From Actinomycetota bacterium (lineage in GTDB: Bacteria > Actinomycetota > Thermoleophilia > Solirubrobacterales > Solirubrobacteraceae), in the NCBI GenBank assembly GCA_009699615.1, contig WLNV01000012.1, positions 1 through 16,846 on the forward strand: DNA of 16,846 nucleotides, read 5' to 3'. Below are positions 7,144 through 15,240 of this stretch, in pieces. The position numbers and the translations under genes are program-made. The notes under the pieces were generated by a model that made no database searches, was not told the origin of the DNA, and saw nothing but the letters and a program-made list of their open reading frames with translations. Positions within the stretch are counted from its first letter, which is position 1, and each line of letters opens with the position of its first letter.

Positions 7144-8511
7144 GTGACCGACCCCTCGCAGGCTCCCACGGGAGCCGAGCAGACACGGAGCGAACGAGTG
7201 CGTAATTCGCACACGGCCCGCGCCGCCGGTGTCGCCTCAGCGCAAATGATCGCAAACGTTCTGGCGCTGATCACGACCGTCGCTCTCGCACGCGCTCTCG
7301 GCACGGCCAACTACGGCGAACTTGCCCGCATGGTCTCGGTCTTCACGATCCTGATGGTTCCCGCGACCGCACTTCAGGCCGCCGCAGCGCGGGACATGAC
7401 GCTCGGCCGCCTCGGGCTTGGCGGCCGAGCCGCCGCTGCCCTTCAAGGATGGCTGGGTCGAATCTTCATCATCACCGCAGTCGTGCTTGCAATCTGTCTA
7501 CTGCTTCGCCACCAGCTTGCGGACGTATTGCAGGTTTCCCAGCCATGGGCCGCAGCGCTAGTGCTCCCCGCCGCCGCGCTTTGGACTGGACTCGCGCTTC
7601 AGCGAGGCGTGCTTCTCGGCGTCGGCGGCTACCGACCCGTCGCAATGAGTTTGATCGGCGAACAGAGCTTCCGCATGCTCTTCGGGCTCGCTGCCGCATT
7701 ACTGGGCGCGCAAGTCGGCCTGATCTTCTTCTGCTCAGTACCACTGGCCACGATCCCAATCATCTTCGCGACAGGCTTCTTGACGCGCCGCCGACTTGGC
7801 CCCTCGGATCACACGCACGCCCGAGTCCGACTTCGGGAACTGGCGACGCGCAACCCCGTGCCGGTCGCAGCACTGACACTCTTCGCCGTATTACAGAACG
7901 CCGACGTGATCGCGGTCGGCCATTTCTTCAACACGACAGTCTCCGGCGCCTATGCCCAGGCCGCCGTCGCCGCCAAGGGAGTCGTTTGGGTTGCGATTGG
8001 CCTTGGCTTGTACCTGCTGCCCGAAGCCGCGCGCGAGGCGGCAAAGGGAGGCGACCCCCGCCACCTGCTGACACGGACATCCGGGCTGCTGCTGCTGATT
8101 GCGATCCCAATACTCGCGCTCTTCACATTCGCCCCCGACTTGATTCTTTCGCTCGTCTTCGGCGACCAGGCCAAGCTCGCGGCGTCAGCACTTCCATGGC
8201 TCGCCGCCGCGATGACCTGCCTGAGCATCTCGTACCTCTCGCTGCAGTTCCTACTGGCGCTCGGCCGGCGAGCCTTCCTCGTGCTGCTCGCGATCTCCGC
8301 TGTCGCTGTTCCGTTGGTCGTCGCACTGCGCGACAGCTCGCTGGAGTCGGTCGCAATCGGGCTCCTGATCCTCGACGCGATCCTCGCCGGCTTGATGCTC
8401 GGCCTTTCCTTTTCGGCACGCGGCGCCGGCGAGCACGGACTCAGCGAGAGCGATGCCGAGGCCTTCGCGCTCGCCGAAGCGAGCACGGCAGCCGAAGCCG
8501 CAATGCCCTAG
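7144..8511 (+). CDS. Polysaccharide/lipid-linked oligosaccharide flippase (Wzx/MOP superfamily)
   Basis: 455-residue polytopic membrane protein with about 12 hydrophobic segments, the size and pattern of Wzx/PST-type flippases of the MOP superfamily. It should move a polyprenyl-diphosphate-linked glycan from the inner to the outer leaflet. The N-terminus is soluble, then ANVLALITTVALARALGTANYGELARMVSV: the LGTANYGELAR loop after helix 1 is typical of this family (LG...YG). NADVIAVGHFFNTTVSGAYAQAAVAAKG in the middle matches the repeated-helix pattern of the second half (D.I.VG.F......G.Y..A). The acidic, Ala-rich C-terminus is cytoplasmic. Start is GTG 7144, with no Shine-Dalgarno but a TANNNT 7 bases upstream. 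It is convergent with the acyltransferase gene and shares the CTAG at their 3' ends. Substrate is unknown. Confidence 0.88.
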   Translation: MTDPSQAPTGAEQTRSERVRNSHTARAAGVASAQMIANVLALITTVALARALGTANYGELARMVSVFTILMVPATALQAAAARDMTLGRLGLGGRAAAALQGWLGRIFIITAVVLAICLLLRHQLADVLQVSQPWAAALVLPAAALWTGLALQRGVLLGVGGYRPVAMSLIGEQSFRMLFGLAAALLGAQVGLIFFCSVPLATIPIIFATGFLTRRRLGPSDHTHARVRLRELATRNPVPVAALTLFAVLQNADVIAVGHFFNTTVSGAYAQAAVAAKGVVWVAIGLGLYLLPEAAREAAKGGDPRHLLTRTSGLLLLIAIPILALFTFAPDLILSLVFGDQAKLAASALPWLAAAMTCLSISYLSLQFLLALGRRAFLVLLAISAVAVPLVVALRDSSLESVAIGLLILDAILAGLMLGLSFSARGAGEHGLSESDAEAFALAEASTAAEAAMP

Positions 8512-9722
8512 GCGGAAGCGCGGCGGCGCGCGAGCCGCGCGGACGCGGCCTTCGCCAGCCGCCTCCCCAACGCAATGCCTGGTGCCTCAACGAACTTGTA
8601 GCTGAGCGCGGCGGCCGCAACTGAACAGGCGAACGCTGCGATCGTCACAGCGCCCCAGCCGAGGTCGTGCAGCCAAACGACCTCGTTCAACTTCAGGATG
8701 AATGCCAGGTGGTAGAGGTAGAACGAATACGAGATCAGTCCGAGCAGCATCAGCGGACGCCAACCGAGCATCCCGCGAACCCGGCCCGCGAGTGATGCCC
8801 CGAAGACTGCAGGGGCGAGCACGCAGACGCCGATTAGCCCCTTGACGACGTGCCGAAACAGCCCGGCATCGGCCCAGCTCGCGCCGATGCCGAGTGCGCC
8901 AATCTTCAGGCCGAGGAGCGAGTAGAGCACGAGCGCGGCCACAACCCAGATCCATGGGTTGCGTTCGACCAGCACGAGTAGTCGCGGTTTGGTCGCCCCG
9001 GAGTGGACCGCGACGCTGACGACGGCCATCGCCATCCCGAGCGCGAACTGGTCTGCGAAAGCCGGCAGCGAGATCTGTGCGATCAGGTAGCCATGGTCGC
9101 CGGGGACGAAGAGTGGCGAAATCAATAGCTGCCAGAGGAAGGAGGCCACAAATAGCGCTCCAAGCGCCCAGAGCTCGCCGCTGATCATCTTCCGTCGCCC
9201 ACCACTCTTTGGCAGTGCTCTGCGAGCGAACAGCGCCCAGATCGGCAGTGCGACGTAGAAGCTGACCTCGATGCAAAGCGTCCACGCCTGACCGATCCCG
9301 CCGATCACGGTTGAGATGTCATAGGCCTGCAGGAAGCCGAAGTATGTGATGACGCCGCTCGGAGTCAATACCGTCGATTCCAATCCAAGAATCAAGGTGA
9401 CGATCACGAGTGCGATCCAATAAGCCGGCACGATCCGGAACGTGCGGCGCAGCGCATACGGCGCAAGCTCGGGCGCAGAAGCTGCTGCGAAACGGGCGGC
9501 CACGAACGGCCGGTAGATCAGAAAGCCAGAGACGACGAAGAAGATCGGCACTCCAACATTCAGGTTGCCGAGGTACCGCGACAGCAAGTCGGTACTGAGC
9601 AGCCCCAGGTGGAAGCAGATGTGGAAAGCGAAGATTGTCAGCGCAGCGATCGCACGAACTCCATCGATGAGCGGGAAGCGGGCGTGGCTTGGGACCACCG
9701 GTTCGACGGCGAGTTCGCTCAC
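8508..9722 (-). CDS. Acyltransferase family 3 membrane protein (OafA/YrhL-like)
   Basis: About 404 residues, ten or so membrane segments. Acyltransferase-3 proteins transfer acetyl or other acyl groups onto extracytoplasmic sugars. Diagnostic features are LIDGVRAIAALTIFAFHICFH in helix 1 with the essential His pair, GVPIFFVVSGFLIYRPF, and YALRRTFRIVPAYWIAL (conserved R..R..P.Y). YSFYLYHLAFIL and KFVEAPG close the domain. There is no C-terminal SGNH hydrolase domain, so it is the short, single-domain type. Start: GTG 9722 overlaps the upstream stop as GTGA and has AGGTGG 6 bases upstream; the ATG at 9728 is only two codons earlier but would sit directly against that Shine-Dalgarno. Last gene of the three-gene minus arm; probably decorates the glycan made by its neighbours. 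Confidence 0.94.
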   Translation of the reverse strand: MSELAVEPVVPSHARFPLIDGVRAIAALTIFAFHICFHLGLLSTDLLSRYLGNLNVGVPIFFVVSGFLIYRPFVAARFAAASAPELAPYALRRTFRIVPAYWIALVIVTLILGLESTVLTPSGVITYFGFLQAYDISTVIGGIGQAWTLCIEVSFYVALPIWALFARRALPKSGGRRKMISGELWALGALFVASFLWQLLISPLFVPGDHGYLIAQISLPAFADQFALGMAMAVVSVAVHSGATKPRLLVLVERNPWIWVVAALVLYSLLGLKIGALGIGASWADAGLFRHVVKGLIGVCVLAPAVFGASLAGRVRGMLGWRPLMLLGLISYSFYLYHLAFILKLNEVVWLHDLGWGAVTIAAFACSVAAAALSYKFVEAPGIALGRRLAKAASARLARRRASA

Positions 9723-11335
9723 TTCCATCCACCTGCCGGCGGGCGAATCTCCCAGACGCGGGCACAGCCGAAGTTGTGAACCGGACCGAGCGTGATCGGT
9801 GCCAGCTTCTGATCAAGGCCCGCCTTTGCGCGGCACGATGCATAGACGAACCGGGCCCCGCTCCCGACGACCAAGGCCTGATCGGCGTCGGCGCCGCCGA
9901 TCCCGTTGAAGAGTTCGGCGACTGCCAGCCCGCGCCAGCCGAAATCAGGGGTCCACGAGCCTGCGCCGGCCCAAACTTCGCGGCCGGTATAGGCCGGGAT
10001 ATAGGCGCCGTCCGGAACTGGAGAGAGAACTCCGCCGCGCCCGGGTTGCCGCTCAATCCATCGCAGAGCGTCGCGCTCGCCCGGTTCGAGGAAGAAGGCC
10101 TGCCGCCCCGCTTTGACGGCGCCCCTCATCTGATCGGCCCGATAGATCGTTCCGGGAACGACCAGAAATGCGACGACGACCGCAGCCCAGAAGAGCGGCA
10201 GCGGGCGTGCGCCGAGCCAACTGCGCACGGCGACCATCGCGAGAATCGCAAGCGGCAGTGCGATGCCCTGAAAGGCATGGAACGGGAATGTGCCCACCGG
10301 CAGGTAGAAGATGATCAGGCCGGCGACAGGCCAGATCCGCAGCATCCAGTCGCCGAAGTCAAGCGCGCGGATCCGATAGGCAAAGAGCGCCGGGATCGCA
10401 AGCGGTGCAATGCCCACGACAGTGACCCACCACGGCCAACGACCGAAGTTGTTGACCTCGCCCGCGAGACGCCATGACGGGTCGTACTTCGAAAGCAGGA
10501 AGTAGTAGACAAGAGGCGCGGCGGTCGCGAGCAGGACGGGAGCCAGCAGCTTTGCCGAGGCAACCAAGGCGGCGCGGTCGCGCCCGTCAGCCATCAGCGA
10601 CGCGCCGATCAGGATCAGGGCGAAAGTCGCCCCCTGCCACGGCTGACACCACGAGGCAATCAGGCCGATCGATGAAGCGATCAGAAGTGGACGGACGCCG
10701 TGCGTGCGCCGCGCACGCTCGAATGCCAACAGACCGAGTGGCATCAAGCCGACGCCAACGGCCGTGAAGAGATAGCCCCAGAGATAGGTTCCCGTCCAAA
10801 GCTCGCCGCTGACGAAATCGAGGTTGAACTTCACCGTTGACTGCGCGGCGCTCGCCCAGCCCACTGCGGCGGCGATCGGGGACGCAAAGAAGAGCCCGAG
10901 AATTACCGCGACGCGGCGGTCACCGGTCCGTGTGAGGAACCGAGCCGAGAAGAGAAACGCGCCGGCGAACAGGGCCAGGATCGCAACCGGCTTCCAGACG
11001 AGATAGGCCAATACAACGCCAAACCCCAGCCGGTAGAGCAGCCCTGAGATGAACAGCCCCGGGTGGACGAAGCTGTGTGGCCCGGGAGCCAGGTCGTAGA
11101 GGTTGGCGGCCGCCCCCGATTCGCCCGACTGACGCAGCCAGTTGACGTATTGCATCGGGTCGGTGACGAGGAAGCCGTCGGCGCCGGTTATCACCCCGCC
11201 CTGCGTCCAGACTCGGACGAGCAGACCGATCAGCGGCGCAACGGCCATCGCCGCAAAGACGAACAACACCAGCCAGTCTCCGCGAGCCATCCGCGGCCGG
11301 GGCAGCTCAACCGGATCCGCTGCGGCGCCGCTCAC
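9719..11335 (-). CDS. Polytopic membrane protein A, possible GT-C-type glycosyltransferase
   Basis: 538 residues with around ten hydrophobic segments and a soluble C-terminal domain of about 140 residues. I do not recognise a named family. It is a clear paralogue of the plus-strand protein at 15241. Shared blocks include GADG...TD.MQY (51-63), DLAPG...HPG..ISG (81-98), W.QPWQGA (229-236), DPSWRLAGEVN (285-295), GTFPFHAFQG (348-357), and the C-terminal GGVLSP (434-439), IPAYTGRE (446-453) and SWTP (460-463). The acidic TDPMQY just after membrane segment 1 sits where GT-C transferases carry their catalytic Asp/Glu. Together with an adjacent GT2 of the polyprenyl-phosphate-sugar type this suggests an outward-facing sugar transferase, which is inference. 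GTG start with GGAGG 6 bases upstream, overlapping the GT2 stop as GTGA. Confidence 0.88.
   Translation of the reverse strand: MSGAAADPVELPRPRMARGDWLVLFVFAAMAVAPLIGLLVRVWTQGGVITGADGFLVTDPMQYVNWLRQSGESGAAANLYDLAPGPHSFVHPGLFISGLLYRLGFGVVLAYLVWKPVAILALFAGAFLFSARFLTRTGDRRVAVILGLFFASPIAAAVGWASAAQSTVKFNLDFVSGELWTGTYLWGYLFTAVGVGLMPLGLLAFERARRTHGVRPLLIASSIGLIASWCQPWQGATFALILIGASLMADGRDRAALVASAKLLAPVLLATAAPLVYYFLLSKYDPSWRLAGEVNNFGRWPWWVTVVGIAPLAIPALFAYRIRALDFGDWMLRIWPVAGLIIFYLPVGTFPFHAFQGIALPLAILAMVAVRSWLGARPLPLFWAAVVVAFLVVPGTIYRADQMRGAVKAGRQAFFLEPGERDALRWIERQPGRGGVLSPVPDGAYIPAYTGREVWAGAGSWTPDFGWRGLAVAELFNGIGGADADQALVVGSGARFVYASCRAKAGLDQKLAPITLGPVHNFGCARVWEIRPPAGGWK
9729..9734 (-). promoter_or_regulatory. 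Shine-Dalgarno (AGGTGG) deciding the acyltransferase start
   Basis: AGGTGG on the minus strand, 6 bases before GTG 9722 and immediately abutting ATG 9728. The spacing favours the GTG. Confidence 0.5.
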
Positions 11336-12078
11336 CGACCGCCTCCGCCAGAGTCGCTCCGCTCACCCTCTGCTCGAACATTCTCCTTCGCGGCGAGCAG
11401 CTCTCTGATCACCGGAATCAGGATCCGCGACATCTGCAGGCGAGAGCCCTCGCGATCGGTCCAGACGATGCCTGTTTCGGCGACGCGATAACCGAGAGCG
11501 CGAGCCATCGCAATGGCCTCGGCGTCGTATGTCCAGCCGTCGAGCGTGATTCTTTCGAAGACGTCCGTCGCCGCGTCGCCGCGCCAAAGCTTGAATCCGC
11601 AGAAGAGATCCCGTGTCGGTTCGTTAAGGATCGCGCGGCACACCTGCTGGAAGCCGCGGCCGACAAACCGTCGTGGCAACGTTTGGCGCTGGCCGAGCTG
11701 AGCGCCGGGAGCAAGCCGAGAGCCAACGACCAGCTCATTCTCTTCAAGAAGCTCGAGCATCCTCGGCAGAGATGCCAGCGACGGAGCGCAGTCCGCATCG
11801 CAGTGGAGGCGAATCTCGCCGCGCGCTTCGAGCATCCCTCGCCGGACCGAATAGCCCTTCCCGCGGTTGGCGTCATTGACCAGCAGCCGTATCCGTTCGC
11901 CATCTAATAGAGGCTCGGCGTGGCCGCGCGTAGCATCGGTACTGGCGTTGTCGACGAGCAAAACTTCGTAGCTCTCGCCGCGCTGCTCGAAGTAGTCGCG
12001 GATGTCAACGATTGTTCCGGCGACGGCGAACTGCTCATTGAAGAGCGGCACAATGATCGAGAAGACTGGCGCAGACAC
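11332..12078 (-). CDS. Family 2 glycosyltransferase, dolichol-phosphate-sugar-synthase-like (DPM/Alg5 type)
   Basis: 248 residues, a single GT-A catalytic domain. FSIIVPLFNEQ (6-16) begins the nucleotide fold. VDNASTD (42-48) holds the nucleotide-binding Asp, and CDADCAP (93-99) contains the DxD metal site. VVGSRL (117-122) and TRDLFCGFKLWRG (155-167) match the acceptor region of Alg5/DPM-type enzymes, followed by GWTYDAEAIAMARALGY. No membrane helices are present, so it should be peripheral at the inner face, charging a polyprenyl phosphate with a sugar from NDP- or GDP-sugar. First gene of the minus arm, translationally coupled to membrane protein A. The GTG start has no Shine-Dalgarno but TAGGCT lies 7 bases upstream. 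Sugar specificity cannot be read from sequence. Confidence 0.92.
   Translation of the reverse strand: MSAPVFSIIVPLFNEQFAVAGTIVDIRDYFEQRGESYEVLLVDNASTDATRGHAEPLLDGERIRLLVNDANRGKGYSVRRGMLEARGEIRLHCDADCAPSLASLPRMLELLEENELVVGSRLAPGAQLGQRQTLPRRFVGRGFQQVCRAILNEPTRDLFCGFKLWRGDAATDVFERITLDGWTYDAEAIAMARALGYRVAETGIVWTDREGSRLQMSRILIPVIRELLAAKENVRAEGERSDSGGGGR
11342..11346 (-). promoter_or_regulatory. Shine-Dalgarno (GGAGG) for membrane protein A
   Basis: GGAGG on the minus strand, 6 bases before GTG 11335 and inside the end of the upstream GT2 gene. It confirms the GTG start that overlaps the GT2 stop. Confidence 0.6.
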
Positions 12079-12085
12079 GTCGGCC

Positions 12086-12091
12086 AGCCTA
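12086..12091 (-). promoter_or_regulatory. Candidate -10 element (TAGGCT) for the minus glycan arm, leaderless start
   Basis: TAGGCT on the minus strand, 7 bases before GTG 12078. No -35 consensus and no Shine-Dalgarno. The 73-base gap is shared with the divergent plus arm. Confidence 0.4.
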
Positions 12092-12136
12092 CCGGCGCAG
12101 GGCCGGGGCCTTGCACGCCCGCGTGACGCGCGGCGT

Positions 12137-12142
12137 TAGGGT
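12137..12142 (+). promoter_or_regulatory. Candidate -10 element (TAGGGT) for the plus glycan arm, leaderless or near-leaderless start
   Basis: TAGGGT lies 9 bases before ATG 12152, so any transcript would have a leader of 0-3 bases. TTGCAC at 12111-12116 is a weak -35 candidate with a long 20-base spacer. Confidence 0.35.
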
Positions 12143-12151
12143 GTTGAGCCG

Positions 12152-13870
12152 ATGTCAACGAATGCCACCTGCGGAATCTGTCAAGGCGTACTCGAACTGC
12201 GTTTCGCAGGTTCCGGTCACGCGCCAAAACCAGGCGACTTCGCACCAACCTGCCACCGGCCCCGCGCCTACGGCGACCTCTACCGCTGCCGCGAGTGCGA
12301 CACGGTTCAGCAGCCATCGCTTCCAGTCGGCGTCGATCTCGTTGACCTCTACCGCGAGATGGATGACGGTGACTACCTCGCCGAGGAACGCGGACGCCGA
12401 CTGACCGCCAACTGGCTGCTCGATCTGGTCGAGCGACGTCGAGCACCGGCAAGGATGCTTGAGATCGGCTGCGGCCACGGCCTACTGCTTGACGAGGCGA
12501 GCCGTCGAGGCTGGGAAGTGCGCGGCTTGGAGCTATCGGAACGTTCCGCCCGGCACGGCCGCGAGCGTCTTGGCCTCGACATCCGCGAGGAACCATTCGA
12601 GGCGCTCGGCAATGAAGAGAACGGCTGTTGGGACGCCGTCCTCCTGATCGATGTGCTCGAGCACCTCGATCACCCACGCGAGGCGATCGAACGCGCGACC
12701 AAGCTGCTCGCGCCCGGTGGAGTGCTCTGCATCGTCACTCCCGACCCGTCTTCACTGACCGCGCGCATCGCTGGCCCCCGCTGGTGGGGTTTGCTGCCCG
12801 CCCACACCTACCTGATTGCGCGCCGGACTTTGCGTGAGCTCCTGATTGGGCAGGGTTTGATCCTCAGCGACGATGTGCCGCTCGTGCGCAGCTTCTCGGC
12901 CCGCTACTGGGTCGAAGGATTCGCCGGGATCGCCGGCCCAGCCGCGGACGCGGTACGTCGGGCAGCGGCAAAGCTCCCGCCTCAGCGCTCGCTCGCCCTA
13001 TCTCTCGGCGATGAACGCGTGATGCTCGCCGTCAACGAGCAGGTGCGCGAGCCCGAGTCGCGGCTGGCCCGCGAACGCGGTGGACCAGACCAAGTTCATG
13101 TCGTGCTGCCCGCGTACCACGCGGCGCGCACCGTCGAACGCGTCGCAGCCGACCTTCCAATCGAATCGTTCGACCGCGCACTGCTCGTCGATGACGCGAG
13201 TGGTGACGACACCGTGACCGTCGCGCTGGCCGAAGGCTTCGAGGTGCTGCGCCACCCGGCAAACCGAGGTTACGGAGCGAACCAGAAGAGCTGTTACACC
13301 CGCGCGATGCTCGACGGTGCCGACGTAGTCGTGATGGTGCACGCCGACCATCAATACGACGCCGCGCTGGTTACCGAGATGGTGCGCCCGATCATCGAAG
13401 GAGACGCCGACGTCGTGATGGGTTCACGACTGCTTGAGGACCGGGCGATCGCTGGCGGTATGCCGCGCTGGAAGTGGATCGGCAACCGTGCGCTTACATG
13501 GACCGAGAACCAAGCCTTCACAAAAGACTTCTCCGAATACCACACCGGCTACCGCGCCTTCTCGACCGACTTCCTTCGTTCGATTCCGTTCCTGCGCAAC
13601 AGCGACGGCTTCGTCTTCGATCAGGAAATCTTCGCTCAAATCGTCGATCGCAACGCGAGAGTTGTCGAACTCCCTATCCCGACCCGCTACTTCCTCGAAG
13701 CGTCGAGCGTCTCGTTCCGCGCCTCGGTCCGCTACGGGCTCGAAACGCTTACCGTGCTTGCTCGCTACCGCGTTGACGAGAAGCGCCGCCGCTGGTCGCT
13801 GCTCCGCCGCCCCGCGGTCGACCTTCAGCCGAGCGCTCAGAGCGCGCCCAACAGCGAACCGGTTCCCTGA
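12152..13870 (+). CDS. Methyltransferase-glycosyltransferase 2 fusion protein
   Basis: 572 residues, two catalytic domains in one uninterrupted frame. Residues 1-55 form a zinc-ribbon-like element (Cys7/Cys10 and Cys46/Cys49, with Cys34 between), as in many sugar- or lipid-modifying methyltransferases. A class I SAM methyltransferase follows, with motif I MLEIGCGHG at 102-110, VRGLELS, and VLLIDVLEHLDHPREAIERA. After a charged linker around 290-314 a GT2 domain begins VHVVLPAYHAARTVERVAAD (315 on), with VDDASGDD (346-353), the metal-binding HADHQYD (397-403), and HTGYRAFS (464-471), then PTRYFLEASSVSF. The GT2 half is dolichol-phosphate-mannose-synthase-like but has no membrane helices. Both active sites look intact. 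Leads the plus arm; ends 8 bases before the GT4 gene. Substrates unknown. Confidence 0.92.
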   Translation: MSTNATCGICQGVLELRFAGSGHAPKPGDFAPTCHRPRAYGDLYRCRECDTVQQPSLPVGVDLVDLYREMDDGDYLAEERGRRLTANWLLDLVERRRAPARMLEIGCGHGLLLDEASRRGWEVRGLELSERSARHGRERLGLDIREEPFEALGNEENGCWDAVLLIDVLEHLDHPREAIERATKLLAPGGVLCIVTPDPSSLTARIAGPRWWGLLPAHTYLIARRTLRELLIGQGLILSDDVPLVRSFSARYWVEGFAGIAGPAADAVRRAAAKLPPQRSLALSLGDERVMLAVNEQVREPESRLARERGGPDQVHVVLPAYHAARTVERVAADLPIESFDRALLVDDASGDDTVTVALAEGFEVLRHPANRGYGANQKSCYTRAMLDGADVVVMVHADHQYDAALVTEMVRPIIEGDADVVMGSRLLEDRAIAGGMPRWKWIGNRALTWTENQAFTKDFSEYHTGYRAFSTDFLRSIPFLRNSDGFVFDQEIFAQIVDRNARVVELPIPTRYFLEASSVSFRASVRYGLETLTVLARYRVDEKRRRWSLLRRPAVDLQPSAQSAPNSEPVP

Positions 13871-13878
13871 ATCCAGAG

Positions 13879-15240
13879 ATGACCCGCGTGCTCGTTGTCT
13901 GCGCCGAGCCGATCGGCCCGCAGGTTGCCGGTCCGGCAATCCGCGCAATCGAGCTGGCTCGAGTGCTGGCCGATTCGCACGAGGTGACGGTCGCCGCCCC
14001 TGCCCCCAGCGTCACCGGCGACCCGCGACTGACGCTCGTCGAAGCCGGCTTCGCGGACTACGACGCTCTTTCTGCGGCGGTCGCTGCGGCAGACGTCGTC
14101 GTCGCACAGTCGCTGCCGCCACGATTGCTTTCGAAGCTTCCGTCGCTCGGGACGCGGCTCGTCGCCGACCTCTACAACCCAACGGTCTTCGAGGTCCTCG
14201 AGGCGGGCCGGGACAAGGCGACGCCGGCCAGGCGACGGCAACAACGGACGGTCACTCTGGCAGCTATCGCGCAGCTCGCTGCCGCGTCGCACGTGATCTG
14301 TGCAAGTGAACAGCAGCGCGACCTCTGGCTCGGGATGATGGCCGCTGAGGGGCTCGTCGACATCGAGGATTACGCACGCGACCCGACGCTGCGTTCGGTG
14401 ATCGACGTTGTGCCGTTTGGCCTGCCAAGCGCGCCTCCGGTCGCCCTGGACCCGCCGCCGATTCGCGCGATGTTCCCTTCAATCGCGACCGAAGATCGGA
14501 TCGTGCTCTGGGGCGGCGGAGTTTGGAACTGGCTCGATCCCGAAACCGCGATCGACGCAATCGGGCTGATCGAAGAGACGCGCAGCGGCGGCCCGCGGAC
14601 CCACCTCGTGATGATGGGCCTCGGCCGACCTGCAAGCGAAGAGCTCGATGCGATGCGCGCTGGCCAGCGGATGCTCGGCCACTTAACCCGCAGCGGCCTT
14701 GAAGGCGATGTCGTCCACGTCAACCGCGGCTGGGTTGATTACGACGAACGTGGCGGCTGGCTGCTTGAGGCGGACCTCGGCGTCAGCACGCACCACGACC
14801 ACCTTGAAAGCCGGCTCGCGTTCCGCACGAGGATGCTCGACTACATCTGGGCGTCGCTGCCGATCGTTGCGACAACCGGGGACACGCTCTCAGCCCTGAT
14901 CGAGAGGGAAGGACTCGGCTTGACCGTTCCTGCCGGAGATGCTCCCGCGCTCGCGACGGCGATCACCGCCCTACTCGACGACCCGTCGCGACTCGCCGCC
15001 GCGCGCCTTTCGCTCGAGCGGCTTGCTCCAAAGATGACATGGCAGCAGTCGGCGTCGGCGCTCGCGGAGATCTGCAGCGGAGAGCTGCAGACAGGGTCAC
15101 CCGATCGTGCGGCCCTACTCAGAACAACGCTGGCCCAATACCCGCCGCTTCTCGCCGAGACTCATGCGACTCACGGCCTGCGCGGCGCTGGCAGCCGCGC
15201 TTGGCGCAACCTGCGACGCGCGCTAACGCCCGGGAGCTAG
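13879..15240 (+). CDS. Family 4 (GT-B) glycosyltransferase
   Basis: 453 residues with GT-B architecture. The N-terminal Rossmann half starts TRVLVVCAEPIGPQVAGPAI and includes RLVADLYNPTVFEVLEAG. The C-terminal donor half has RIVLWGGGVWNWLDPETAI and STHHDHLESRLAFRTRMLDY (303 on). The latter, followed by IWASLPIVATTGDTLS, is the nucleotide-sugar site characteristic of a GT4 subgroup found in surface-polysaccharide clusters. The last 20 residues are basic and aromatic (AWRNLRRAL) and may dock to the membrane. It would add a sugar to the lipid-linked intermediate at the cytoplasmic face. ATG start 8 bases after the fusion gene, with only a weak purine run before it. Its TAG stop directly abuts the ATG of membrane protein B, so the three plus-strand genes form an operon. 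Confidence 0.92.
   Translation: MTRVLVVCAEPIGPQVAGPAIRAIELARVLADSHEVTVAAPAPSVTGDPRLTLVEAGFADYDALSAAVAAADVVVAQSLPPRLLSKLPSLGTRLVADLYNPTVFEVLEAGRDKATPARRRQQRTVTLAAIAQLAAASHVICASEQQRDLWLGMMAAEGLVDIEDYARDPTLRSVIDVVPFGLPSAPPVALDPPPIRAMFPSIATEDRIVLWGGGVWNWLDPETAIDAIGLIEETRSGGPRTHLVMMGLGRPASEELDAMRAGQRMLGHLTRSGLEGDVVHVNRGWVDYDERGGWLLEADLGVSTHHDHLESRLAFRTRMLDYIWASLPIVATTGDTLSALIEREGLGLTVPAGDAPALATAITALLDDPSRLAAARLSLERLAPKMTWQQSASALAEICSGELQTGSPDRAALLRTTLAQYPPLLAETHATHGLRGAGSRAWRNLRRALTPGS
15232..15236 (+). promoter_or_regulatory. Shine-Dalgarno (GGGAG) for membrane protein B
   Basis: GGGAG within the last codons of the GT4 gene, 4 bases before ATG 15241. It supports coupled translation across the abutting TAG-ATG junction. 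Confidence 0.45.

Noticed and set aside
7449..8624. 391-codon plus-strand frame overlapping the flippase
   Set aside because: Arg/Pro-rich translation without domains and running into the convergent acyltransferase; it is an alternative frame of a real gene.
9774..9791. Possible Rex operator half-site (TTGTGAA)
   Set aside because: No matching CACAA half at the required spacing, and it lies inside a coding region. No full Rex box was found in the window.
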